From positions 1 through 13,349 of the forward strand of contig PKXI01000217.1 in assembly GCA_003133425.1 (NCBI GenBank): a stretch of 13,349 bases of DNA, in the 5' to 3' direction. The position numbers and the translations under genes are program-made. Shown here one piece after another: positions 6,814 to 13,349 of this stretch (its first letter is position 1; each line of letters starts with the position of its first letter). Under the pieces are notes generated by a model. The model had not been told where the DNA came from. It searched no databases and was given only the letters and a program-made list of their open reading frames with translations. Origin of the DNA: Acidobacteriaceae bacterium (GTDB lineage: Bacteria; Acidobacteriota; Terriglobia; Terriglobales; Acidobacteriaceae).

Positions 6814-8511
6814 ATGAAATTGTTTCGCTTGTTTTTTCTCGCATTTTTCGCGGTGCTTGCTGCAACGATCCAAACGGCGGACCTCCGGGCGCAGCAGGCC
6901 GCCGCACCCAATCCGGACGCTACGCTCCAGTACATTCACGCGGCATGGGACACGCTGACCCGCTCTGTCACCGATTGCAATTCGATCGCTGACATCAAAG
7001 TCGACAGCGCGGCCGCCGCCAATCCGGTTCTTTATCTCCCCGCCGATCTTTCCGCGCCTTCCAAAGTAACCGCCCTCGAACAGACCTGCCACGTACGCGT
7101 AATTCCGTTGCCGCGCCGCATTGAAAAGCTTGGCGACGTGCGACCGGAGGAAATGCACACGCCCGGGCTGCTCTATCTGCCCAATCCCTACATCGTTCCC
7201 GGTGGACGCTTCAACGAAATGTACGGCTGGGATAGTTACTTCATCCTGCTTGGACTTGAGGCCGATCATCGCGAAGCTTTGGCCAAAGGCATCGTCGATA
7301 ACTTTCTGTTCGAGGTGGAGCATTACGGCGCCGTGCTCAACGCCAATCGCACTTACTACCTCACGCGCTCGCAGCCGCCTTTTCTTACCTCCATGATTCG
7401 TGCGGTCATTGAAAACCCTGCCAGCTTTCCGGCAACACCCGCCGGCCGCACGCAGGCACGCTTATGGCTACAGCACGCGTACACGCTGGCGGAAAAGGAC
7501 TACACCACCTGGGCCCGTCCGGAGCACAAGGCAGGTTCAACCGGGCTGACGCGCTACTACGACTATGGAATCGGGCCGGTGCCTGAGATGGCGGATGACA
7601 GCAGCTACTACACCGACGTCATCCGCTGGCTGGTCGCGCATCCGCACCAGGGCGGCGACGCCTATCTGCTGAAGGGCTCCGAGCATCCCGATGCGGCCGA
7701 GGCGGCAAGGCTCAGGCTGACAAGCTGCGACGTGCGTGCGAGCGTGGTCTGCGCGCGCGCCTGGTTCGACGGCTATCGTCTCAGCCGCGACTTCTACCTG
7801 GGCGACCGCGCCGTTCGCGAATCAGGATTCGATACATCCAATCGCTTCGGCCCCTTTTCGGGAGACACGCATCACTACGCGCCGGTCTGCCTCAACAGCC
7901 TGCTCTATCGCTATGAGCGCGACCTTGAGCATCTGGCACTTCTGCTGGGTAACGCGCAGGACGCAGCGCATTGGGATCGCCGTTCGCAGGCGCGCGCTGC
8001 TGCCATCCAGCGTTATCTCTGGCGTCCGAAGGATGGGGTATTCGCCGACTTTGATTTTGTTCATGCGCGGACGTCGAGTTATGCCTATATCACCTCGTTC
8101 TACCCTCTGTGGGCCGGCTACCCCACACGCGATCAAGCTACAAAGATGGAGGCTAAGCTCAACCTTTTTGAGCGGCCCGGCGGCTTGTCGACCAGCAATA
8201 CCAACACCGGCCTGCAATGGGATGAACCGTTCGGATGGGCGCCGACCAACTGGATTGTCGTTGCCGGTCTTGAAGCCTTCGGCTTCCGCGCCGATGCCGC
8301 CCGCATTGCGCAACACTTCGACGCCACCGTGGATGCGGGCTTTGCCGCGGACAATACGATTCGCGAAAAATACAATGTCGTAGCCGGAAACTCCAATGTC
8401 CAGGTAAGCGCAGGTTACACAACCAACGAAATTGGTTTCGGATGGACGAACTCAATTTATCTGAAGATGAGAGCGATCATGCAGAAACAAGGGATAACTG
8501 CTGCGAATTAA
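6814..8511 (+). CDS. treA: Exported trehalase, glycoside hydrolase family 37
   Basis: Hydrolyses trehalose to two glucoses with inversion, probably in the periplasm. The 565 aa start with a signal peptide (about 1-26, hydrophobic FLAFFAVLAATI, then ADLRAQ). Both GH37 signatures are present: PGGRFNEMYGWDSY (129-142) and QWDEPFGWAPTNW (468-480). The expected acid is D340 in ESGFDTSNRF, aligned with ESGWDFSSRW of E. coli trehalase. The expected base is E518 in IREKYNV, aligned with the family EKYD. Length matches the family. GGAG lies 5 nt before the ATG. The gene converges with the GH3 gene on a shared hairpin terminator and is divergent from the TonB-family gene. No trehalose transporter or synthesis gene is visible, which fits a scavenging or osmolyte-recycling role. 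Confidence 0.97.
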   Translation: MKLFRLFFLAFFAVLAATIQTADLRAQQAAAPNPDATLQYIHAAWDTLTRSVTDCNSIADIKVDSAAAANPVLYLPADLSAPSKVTALEQTCHVRVIPLPRRIEKLGDVRPEEMHTPGLLYLPNPYIVPGGRFNEMYGWDSYFILLGLEADHREALAKGIVDNFLFEVEHYGAVLNANRTYYLTRSQPPFLTSMIRAVIENPASFPATPAGRTQARLWLQHAYTLAEKDYTTWARPEHKAGSTGLTRYYDYGIGPVPEMADDSSYYTDVIRWLVAHPHQGGDAYLLKGSEHPDAAEAARLRLTSCDVRASVVCARAWFDGYRLSRDFYLGDRAVRESGFDTSNRFGPFSGDTHHYAPVCLNSLLYRYERDLEHLALLLGNAQDAAHWDRRSQARAAAIQRYLWRPKDGVFADFDFVHARTSSYAYITSFYPLWAGYPTRDQATKMEAKLNLFERPGGLSTSNTNTGLQWDEPFGWAPTNWIVVAGLEAFGFRADAARIAQHFDATVDAGFAADNTIREKYNVVAGNSNVQVSAGYTTNEIGFGWTNSIYLKMRAIMQKQGITAAN

Positions 8512-8530
8512 CTAACTGCCTTCGCAAAAT

Positions 8531-8575
8531 GCAATGGGGCGCTTCCACAACGTGGAAGCGCCCCATTGCTTTGTT
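8531..8575. terminator. Perfect 18-bp hairpin, bidirectional terminator
   Basis: The arm at 8531-8548 (GCAATGGGGCGCTTCCAC) is perfectly complementary to 8552-8569, with a 3-nt AAC loop. TTTGTT follows on the plus strand. On the minus strand the stem is followed by ATTTT. It sits between the convergent trehalase and GH3 stops, 19 bp past one and 18 bp from the other, so it can end both transcripts. Confidence 0.9.
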
Positions 8576-8587
8576 ACTCGTCTTAAG

Positions 8588-11257
8588 TTACTCCGGCAGT
8601 GTCACAGTGCCCTTCACATTGAAGCTGCCCGTTACAACCTGCGCACCGGTGTTCGGTTGTCCGCCGCCCACGGATACGGTGTACGCGCCCTCTGCCACAA
8701 TCGGGTCTCCGGCTTCGGTCACCATGCTCATGTCGCGCGGGTTCAGTTCAAACTTCACTTTTTGTGATGCGCCTGCCGCCAGGTGAACGCGTTGGAAAGC
8801 TCTGAGTGCCCGCAATGGCGCTCCAGGAACCTTCGGGAAATTCAGATAGAGCTGTGCCACTTCGTCGCCAGTCCTGCTGCCGGTATTGGTCAATGTAACT
8901 TCCGCAACCAATGGGCTTCCCGCCGCCACCTCGGTGGGAACGCTAAGTCCGCCATAGCTGAACGTTGTGTAACTCAGCCCGTATCCGAACGGATAAAGCG
9001 GAGTCCCTTCAAAGTAACGATAAGTGCGTCCCTTCATCGAGTAATCCTGGAAGGGAGGTAATTGGTCGACGCCTGTATAAAAAGTGACCGGTAAACGTCC
9101 GGCGGGATTGTTGGTGCCTGAGAGCGTCTGTGCCACGGCAGTGCCACCCTCTTCGCCTGGATAGAAAGCTTCGAGAATCGCGTTGGCGTGTTCCTTGGCC
9201 CAGTTTATTGCCAGTGCGCTTCCATTCGTGAGCACCACAACCATCGGCTTGCCTGCCGTGGCCACGGCTTGCAGCAGATCCTGTTCGGGCTTGGGCAAAT
9301 CGAGACTGGTTCGGTCGCCGCCCATGAAGCCCGGCTCGTTCACCGGCATCTCTTCGCCCTCAAGTTCGCTGGTAATGCCCGCGACAGCGACCACAACGTC
9401 AGCGTTCTTCGCTGCCGCCACTGCTGCCGGATCGACATTGCGATCGATCTTGGCCCACATCAGGCGCAGATGCGGCGCCCCAGTGCCGGTGTTGCCGTAC
9501 TCCACAACCAGTTGTTGAGGCTTGCCGGCTTCCAGATGCACCCGCCCGGTCAACGTTTCAAGCCCATGCGGATAATTTGCATTGGTCACGCGTTTGCCAT
9601 CAAGCATCAAGAGAATGAATCCGTCGGTTTCAACGCCGAGGTTGTAATCACCGGTTTCCTTTGGAGTAAGTGTTGCTTCCCAGCGCATCGTGAGCGGCTG
9701 CACCGAGGCAACGTTTGCCGGCAGCGGATGCGCCGCGATATCGATTGACGAGTCGATCCGCGAGCCCAACGGGGCAGGGCCTGCCTGGTTTTCTTTCGTG
9801 ATCTCGCCGGAGATGATGTCCTTCTTCAGATAAGTGACCTTAGCGCCCTGTTTGCCGCCGGTGCTAATCAACTCGGCAGGCACAGGCCAGGTTTTTTTAC
9901 TCAGAAATCCCGTGCCGGGAACATAGTTGATCGTCGCGCCTGGGAACTCCTTCTTCAGCCCTTCCATGATCGAAACCGTGTGCGTCGGAATTCCGTTGTA
10001 GTTGCCCAGCAGAACGCTTGTCTGATCGGCCAGCGGTCCCACCACGGCAATCTTCACGCCCTTGGTCTTCAACGGCAGCACGCCGTCGTTCTTCAGCAGA
10101 ACCATCGACTCATTGGCAAGCTTCAGAGCCAGCGCACGATGCTGCGCGCTATCCAGCAGCTTCTCATCGATCTTCGAGTATGGCACCATCTCCGGCGGAT
10201 CGAACATGCCCAGCTTCATCCGCGCTGTAAACAGCCGCACCAGCGCCGTATCGATCTCGCTCTCCTTCAGGGAGCCCTGCTTCACTGCGTCAATGTACGG
10301 CTTGTAATCGTGGTCGTCATGCACCTTGGCCCTGAAGTCGATGCACTCGTTGTCCATCCCGCGCTGCACGCTGATCGCCGAGCCCTCTGCCTGTGTTGGC
10401 TTGTAGTGGTGGCCGTCAACAATGTTGCGCACCGCGCCGCAGTCCGATACCACGTACCCGTTAAAGCCCCACTTCCCGCGCAACTGATCCTGAAGCAGGA
10501 ATTCGTTCGCGCATGCGGGCTGTCCATTGATGCTGTTGTATGCGCACATCACGGAGTCGGCCTTGGCGTCCACTACGGTCGCGCGAAACGCCGGTAGATA
10601 CGTGTCCAACTCGTCGTGTTTGCTCACCGTTACGTCGGCCTCGTGGCGCGTCGGTTCAGGCCCGCTGTGAACGGCAAAGTGCTTGGGGGTGGAGATCACG
10701 CGGTAATAGTGCGGATCGTCGCCCTGCATTCCAGTGACGAAGGCCACGCCCATCCGTGCTGTGAGGAAGGGGTCTTCGCCGTAAGTCTCCTGGCCGCGGC
10801 CCCAGCGCGGATCGCGGAAGATATTGATGTTCGGCGCCCAGAAGTCCAGCCCCTCAAAGATGTCGCTGTGCCCGGCGCGCACATCCTGCGCGTGCTTGAT
10901 GCGTCCTTCGGTGCCGATGGCGACGGCCATCGTGTGAATGGTCGATACATCGAACGTCGCCGCCAGGCCCACTGGCTCGGGAAACTCCGTCGTCCCGTTC
11001 ACTGCAACGCCGTGCAACGACTCGCTCCACCAGTCATACGCCGGAACGCCGAGCCGAGGAATGGCCCGCGCCTGATTCACAAGCTGAGTGGCTTTCTCTT
11101 CGAGCGTCATTTTCTGTACCAGGTCCGCCGCCCGCTGCTCTGCAGGCAGGCTGGGATTCAAGTACGCGGGCTTTTTGGCATCCTGCGCCCCCGCCATCCA
11201 AGCCGCACCGCAGCACAGCAATCCCGCCACCGCAATCCGCATTCCAAAACTTTTCAT
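8588..11257 (-). CDS. Exported GH3 beta-glycosidase with PA14 insert (beta-glucosidase/xylosidase)
   Basis: Retaining exo-beta-glycosidase of family GH3. From the ATG at 11257 (889 aa) a signal peptide (about 1-25) precedes the TIM-barrel domain, which has DWWSESLHG (75-83), RDPRWGRGQETYGEDP (148-163), KHFAVHSG (192-199) and the nucleophile D272 in VVSDCGAV. The C-terminal sandwich holds the probable acid/base in ITSELEGEEM near 633-636 and GGDRTSLDLP. A PA14-type insert (about 465-605, with WEATLTPKETGDYNLGVETDGF) splits this domain and usually shapes substrate choice. A fibronectin-III-like domain (about 780-860, VAQLYLNFPK) follows. DWWSESLHG is typical of the xylosidase/arabinosidase-like branch, so beta-xylosidase is as likely as beta-glucosidase. 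The frame opens 15 codons earlier, but GAGG lies 7 nt before this ATG and the signal peptide starts here. A sigma-70 promoter is visible upstream. Confidence 0.96.
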   Translation of the reverse strand: MKSFGMRIAVAGLLCCGAAWMAGAQDAKKPAYLNPSLPAEQRAADLVQKMTLEEKATQLVNQARAIPRLGVPAYDWWSESLHGVAVNGTTEFPEPVGLAATFDVSTIHTMAVAIGTEGRIKHAQDVRAGHSDIFEGLDFWAPNINIFRDPRWGRGQETYGEDPFLTARMGVAFVTGMQGDDPHYYRVISTPKHFAVHSGPEPTRHEADVTVSKHDELDTYLPAFRATVVDAKADSVMCAYNSINGQPACANEFLLQDQLRGKWGFNGYVVSDCGAVRNIVDGHHYKPTQAEGSAISVQRGMDNECIDFRAKVHDDHDYKPYIDAVKQGSLKESEIDTALVRLFTARMKLGMFDPPEMVPYSKIDEKLLDSAQHRALALKLANESMVLLKNDGVLPLKTKGVKIAVVGPLADQTSVLLGNYNGIPTHTVSIMEGLKKEFPGATINYVPGTGFLSKKTWPVPAELISTGGKQGAKVTYLKKDIISGEITKENQAGPAPLGSRIDSSIDIAAHPLPANVASVQPLTMRWEATLTPKETGDYNLGVETDGFILLMLDGKRVTNANYPHGLETLTGRVHLEAGKPQQLVVEYGNTGTGAPHLRLMWAKIDRNVDPAAVAAAKNADVVVAVAGITSELEGEEMPVNEPGFMGGDRTSLDLPKPEQDLLQAVATAGKPMVVVLTNGSALAINWAKEHANAILEAFYPGEEGGTAVAQTLSGTNNPAGRLPVTFYTGVDQLPPFQDYSMKGRTYRYFEGTPLYPFGYGLSYTTFSYGGLSVPTEVAAGSPLVAEVTLTNTGSRTGDEVAQLYLNFPKVPGAPLRALRAFQRVHLAAGASQKVKFELNPRDMSMVTEAGDPIVAEGAYTVSVGGGQPNTGAQVVTGSFNVKGTVTLPE

Positions 11258-11333
11258 CGTGCTACCTCGCAGACGGTCCTGCCTGCTCCGCGGCATTCCC
11301 AACCGCGAAAATGCAGCCCTCCCGTCGCGCCCA

Positions 11334-11363
11334 ACTCTAATGTGCCTCTGAAACCCCTGTCAA
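11334..11363 (-). promoter_or_regulatory. Sigma-70 promoter for the GH3 gene
   Basis: On the minus strand a perfect -35 TTGACA (11363-11358) is followed after 18 bp by TAGAGT (11339-11334), which matches 4 of 6 consensus -10 bases. The start site would be near 11327, leaving a leader of about 70 nt to the GH3 ATG. Confidence 0.6.
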
Positions 11364-11468
11364 GCGTCAGGCTCTGGAGAAAATCGCTTTATGTGAGCAT
11401 TTATCGCCTAGCAGGAGAGTTCTCGCGGGGCGCAGGCCGGTTGTTGCGTCGTGCTGGTCTGGTTTGCG

Positions 11469-11495
11469 TGTAACCTTTCTAGGTCCTCTCTCGTA
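11469..11495 (+). promoter_or_regulatory. ECF-type promoter of the sigma operon
   Basis: TGTAAC (11469-11474), then 17 bp, then CGTA (11492-11495). This is close to the TGAAAC-N16-CGTA pattern of promoters read by ECF sigma factors. It lies just upstream of the sigma gene, giving a leader of about 20 nt that includes AGAAGGGG (11505-11512). This suggests that the sigma factor activates its own operon. Confidence 0.55.
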
Positions 11496-11519
11496 AGTGC
11501 AGATAGAAGGGGCAAGCGG

Positions 11520-12095
11520 ATGCGCAGTGGGTCGAACGGCGTGCTGATTCGCGAACCTGACCAGGCTTCTGATCTCCTGGAGAAGTTCCGCCAGGGCGAT
11601 CAGGACGCCTTCGAAGCGCTCTTCCGCCTCCATCAGCGTGCCCTCTACGGCTGGATTCTGCGTATTGTCCGTAACACGGCTGCAGCCGAGGACCTTACGG
11701 TGGAGACCTTCTGGCGCATTTACCAGGCCCGCGCACGCTTTGAGGCTACGCGCGGATTCGAGCCCTGGGCGCGTCGCATCGCCACAAACGTAACCCTGGA
11801 CTGGCTCCGATCGCGTAAGCCCGAAAGCGAACTGACCGCGGAACTGATCGCGGACCAGATGGTGGTGGCTGCGAATCCCGGAGTGACGGCCGAAATTCGC
11901 ATGAAGACCGAGCAGGCCTTCGAACGACTTCCGCACGGGTTGCGGGTTGCGGCCATTCTCTCAGTTGTGGAGGAGCAGCCGCACAAGGAGATTGCCGCGG
12001 CACTTGGCATCTCCGTCACGGCCGTTAAACTGCGCGTATTTCGCGCCGTTCGATTGCTCAGGAAGGATCTTGAAAGGCAGGGAATCACGCCATGA
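11520..12095 (+). CDS. ECF-subfamily RNA polymerase sigma factor
   Basis: Alternative sigma factor that directs RNA polymerase to a small regulon, usually in response to envelope or stress signals. The 191 aa contain region 2 (about 18-98, QGDQDAFEALFRLHQRALYGWILRIVRN and AEDLTVETFWRIY) and region 4 (about 128-182), with the helix-turn-helix PHKEIAAALGISVTAVKLRVFRAVRLL. There is no region 1 or 3, as expected for ECF sigmas. The ATG at 11520 has AGAAGGGG 7 nt upstream. The frame opens earlier at 11451, but that extension would overlap the ECF-type promoter. The stop overlaps the next gene by ATGA, so translation is probably coupled. The exact ECF group cannot be told by eye. It is divergent from the GH3 gene. 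Confidence 0.95.
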   Translation: MRSGSNGVLIREPDQASDLLEKFRQGDQDAFEALFRLHQRALYGWILRIVRNTAAAEDLTVETFWRIYQARARFEATRGFEPWARRIATNVTLDWLRSRKPESELTAELIADQMVVAANPGVTAEIRMKTEQAFERLPHGLRVAAILSVVEEQPHKEIAAALGISVTAVKLRVFRAVRLLRKDLERQGITP

Positions 12096-12343
12096 ATGCA
12101 CACGATGAGGACCGAATCAAAGAGCTGCTCCGGCAGGCTATGCCGCCCGTTGGGGCCGAAGCCGAGCCAGCGCCAGAGCCGAGTATCGATTTGTGGCCCG
12201 CGGTACTCCGCCGACTCGACGCTCACCGAGCCGCGCAACCGCGACTCAACTGGGTTTGGTTCGACTGGGCCCTACTGGCTGGCGTGGTGGCCGTAACGGT
12301 TGCTTTCCCGGCGTCGATTCCAATGCTTCTCTATTACCTCTAG
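12092..12343 (+). CDS. Small single-span membrane protein, candidate anti-sigma factor
   Basis: 83 aa, starting within the sigma stop (ATGA overlap), so almost certainly co-translated with it. An acidic/basic cytoplasmic N-terminus (DEDRIKELLRQAMPPV, 4-19) and a Pro/Glu linker are followed by an amphipathic stretch (IDLWPAVLRRLDAHRAA, 32-48) and one C-terminal membrane segment (about 57-83, ending at the very C-terminus). There is no zinc-binding HxxxCxxC motif and no periplasmic domain, unlike classical ZAS or RsiW-type anti-sigmas. Coupling and topology suggest it tethers or modulates the sigma factor. That is inference; I do not recognise a named family. Confidence 0.8.
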   Translation: MNAHDEDRIKELLRQAMPPVGAEAEPAPEPSIDLWPAVLRRLDAHRAAQPRLNWVWFDWALLAGVVAVTVAFPASIPMLLYYL

Positions 12344-12394
12344 AACCCGCGGACAGAGCACCAGCAAAGCGCGCCCGCAAACAAGGAGAACCCC

Positions 12395-12841
12395 ATGAAC
12401 ACTCACCCATATCTTCGCGCCTATCTTGCCGGAATCTTTGTTCCGACGCTTGTGTTGCCGCTGATGCTGACGGGATTCATCACCTTGCGCCTGATACTAG
12501 GCGTTCCTGTTCCCATTGAGCGGTTCGTTATCTTTCCGATGGCCGTTGTGCCCTCGCTCTTTGGTCTCTGGAATATGCTCTACCTTGCGTCGCGCACCGT
12601 CACACATCTGCCCATCGGCGTTCACGGGGGAATTCTGCCATTCCTCGGTGCGCCAATCGGTGCTTTGGTTGCCAGCTGCCTGGGCTTCTTGCAGATCGCC
12701 GCTCAGGGCATCATCTGGTTCCATATCCTGCACGTCCCCTATGCTCTGCTTGCCGCTATTTTTCTGGCCGCAGTTGCAGGCTATTACCTTGTCTGGAAAT
12801 ACATTGTGGGTTTTTTGAATCGCGTGATGGGAATCGCGTAG
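12395..12841 (+). CDS. Hypothetical four-span inner-membrane protein
   Basis: 148 aa with about four hydrophobic segments (roughly 9-35, 43-66, 79-108, 113-138) and short polar loops; no catalytic motif is visible. AAGGAG lies about 8 nt before the ATG. It follows the 83-aa gene by 51 bp on the same strand with no terminator between them, so it is the likely third gene of the sigma operon. It might sense the membrane state or be a sigma target, but no function can be assigned from sequence. Confidence 0.82.
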   Translation: MNTHPYLRAYLAGIFVPTLVLPLMLTGFITLRLILGVPVPIERFVIFPMAVVPSLFGLWNMLYLASRTVTHLPIGVHGGILPFLGAPIGALVASCLGFLQIAAQGIIWFHILHVPYALLAAIFLAAVAGYYLVWKYIVGFLNRVMGIA

Positions 12842-13003
12842 AGCAGCTTCTAGGAGTTTGTCGGTCATAGCGTTTTAAACAAGTCCGACCCAGCAGTTTG
12901 CGGGCAGGTAGTCGAACGGGGGCGCGCAGGCAGTGATTCGGTTGGCGGCTTATAGCGAGGTTTCAGTGCGGTTTCGGGTAAAACGGTGCCTTTCCCCGCC
13001 GTT
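12842..13003. other. Gap between sigma operon and transposase, probable IS end
   Basis: No gene is visible. TAGGAGTTTGTCGG from about 12852 looks like the outer end of an insertion sequence, since it lies 150 bp beyond the transposase stop. The matching end is outside the window, so the boundary is a guess. A small hairpin overlaps the transposase stop. Confidence 0.4.
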
Positions 13004-13006
13004 TTA
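12979..13006 (-). terminator. Possible hairpin terminator of the transposase gene
   Basis: TAAAACGG (12979-12986) pairs with CCGTTTTA (12999-13006) across a 12-nt loop. Read on the minus strand, the stem ends in CCGTTTTA. The right arm overlaps the TAA stop. The stem is AT-rich and short, so this is weak. Confidence 0.35.
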
Positions 13007-13349
13007 TGCCATTTCCAGACCCCAACCGGCACGGAACAGCTTCAGCAGATTGCTCACCGCGCACACCAGCTTCCACTCGCGGCAGACGTTCTGCTTGCCG
13101 CGCAGGCTGAAGCGGCGAAAACCGCGTTGTTCCTTGATCTGTCCAAAGACCGGCTCGACGATCGCCTTGCGCATCTTGTACACCGCGCGTCCAGCTTCGC
13201 TTTGCAACTTGCTGCGCATCGTCTCTTTCGGCGATGCATCCGCGGGCGGCGGATCGTTGCTCCTCTCCACCGCGTCGCTATGCTTGTCGCGGCCCGTCGC
13301 CACGTACAGGTCGACGTCCTTTACCGACTCATCGGTCACATTCGCCTCG
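13004..13349 (-). CDS. Transposase C-terminus, DDE type (IS1182/IS5-like), partial
   Basis: C-terminal ~115 residues of a cut-and-paste transposase; the reading frame stays open to the window edge (…EANVTDES), so the N-terminal part is simply outside. VDLYVATGRDKHSD matches the segment after the second catalytic Asp in IS1182-type enzymes. VEPVFGQIKEQRGFRRFSLRG carries the third catalytic acid (Glu) with the conserved GxxK spacing, followed by EWKLVCAVSNLLKLF. The visible part shows no frameshift or stop, so the element may be intact. A GTG at 13339 is not the real start. Confidence 0.9.
   Translation of the reverse strand, partial: EANVTDESVKDVDLYVATGRDKHSDAVERSNDPPPADASPKETMRSKLQSEAGRAVYKMRKAIVEPVFGQIKEQRGFRRFSLRGKQNVCREWKLVCAVSNLLKLFRAGWGLEMA

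Larger units (their letters stand above)
12852..13349 (-). mobile_element. Partial insertion sequence, IS1182/IS5-like, cut by the window edge
   Basis: Defined by the DDE transposase C-terminus and the following ~150 bp non-coding flank. Only one end is in view, so terminal repeats and target duplication cannot be tested. The left limit is approximate. Confidence 0.55.

Noticed and set aside
8588..11257. Polysaccharide utilisation locus around the GH3 and trehalase genes
   Set aside because: The genes are convergent single units with no SusC/SusD-like receptor, transporter or further glycosidase in the window.
10616..11473. Plus-strand open frame of 285 codons opposite the GH3 N-terminus and promoter
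   Set aside because: Low-information translation antisense to the GH3 signal peptide and catalytic domain; no ribosome-binding site or motif.
11451..11519. Longer N-terminus for the sigma factor
   Set aside because: The extension (MLVWFACNLS...) is unlike ECF sigmas and covers the ECF-type promoter; the ATG at 11520 has a good ribosome-binding site.

Overview
The window is high-G+C DNA from a Gram-negative bacterium. It carries lpxC (lipid A synthesis), a TonB-type energy transducer and several exported enzymes. The mix of exported sugar-active enzymes, a Tat-exported lactonase-type propeller, an ECF sigma operon with small membrane proteins, and interspersed intergenic repeats is most like soil Acidobacteria (Terriglobia/Acidobacteriaceae). 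That placement is inference from gene style; there is no rRNA or other phylogenetic marker in the window.

Layout, left to right. Positions 1-474 hold no recognisable gene but contain two short repeat structures. A lone oligopeptide-type ABC ATPase (+, 475-1296) converges on an exported FKBP-type prolyl isomerase (-, 1319-2047), which lies downstream of an M20 metallopeptidase (-, 2128-3291). A 200-bp divergent gap with an 18-bp palindrome separates the peptidase from lpxC (+, about 3536-4492). lpxC ends 7 bp from the end of a Tat-exported lactonase-type beta-propeller protein (-, 4500-5651). A dispersed-repeat-like sequence lies between that gene and a TonB-family protein (-, 5854-6564). An exported GH37 trehalase (+, 6814-8511) and an exported GH3 glycosidase with a PA14 insert (-, 8588-11257) converge on an 18-bp perfect hairpin, the clearest terminator in the window. 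Divergent from the GH3 gene is a three-gene operon: an ECF sigma factor (11520-12095), an 83-aa single-span membrane protein overlapping it by ATGA (12092-12343), and a 148-aa multi-span membrane protein (12395-12841). The right edge carries the C-terminal part of an IS1182/IS5-like DDE transposase (-, 13004 to the edge).

How the genes work together. Most units are single genes, often arranged convergently, so this looks like ordinary chromosome rather than one pathway. The trehalase and GH3 enzyme suggest outer-compartment breakdown of trehalose and plant or microbial beta-glycosides. TonB could energise uptake across the lpxC-dependent outer membrane, but no receptor or ExbBD is present. 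The most system-like element is the ECF operon. It has a good ECF-type promoter just upstream (TGTAAC-N17-CGTA), suggesting autoregulation, and its small membrane partner is a candidate non-standard anti-sigma factor. I found no CRISPR array, tRNA, rRNA or defence system.
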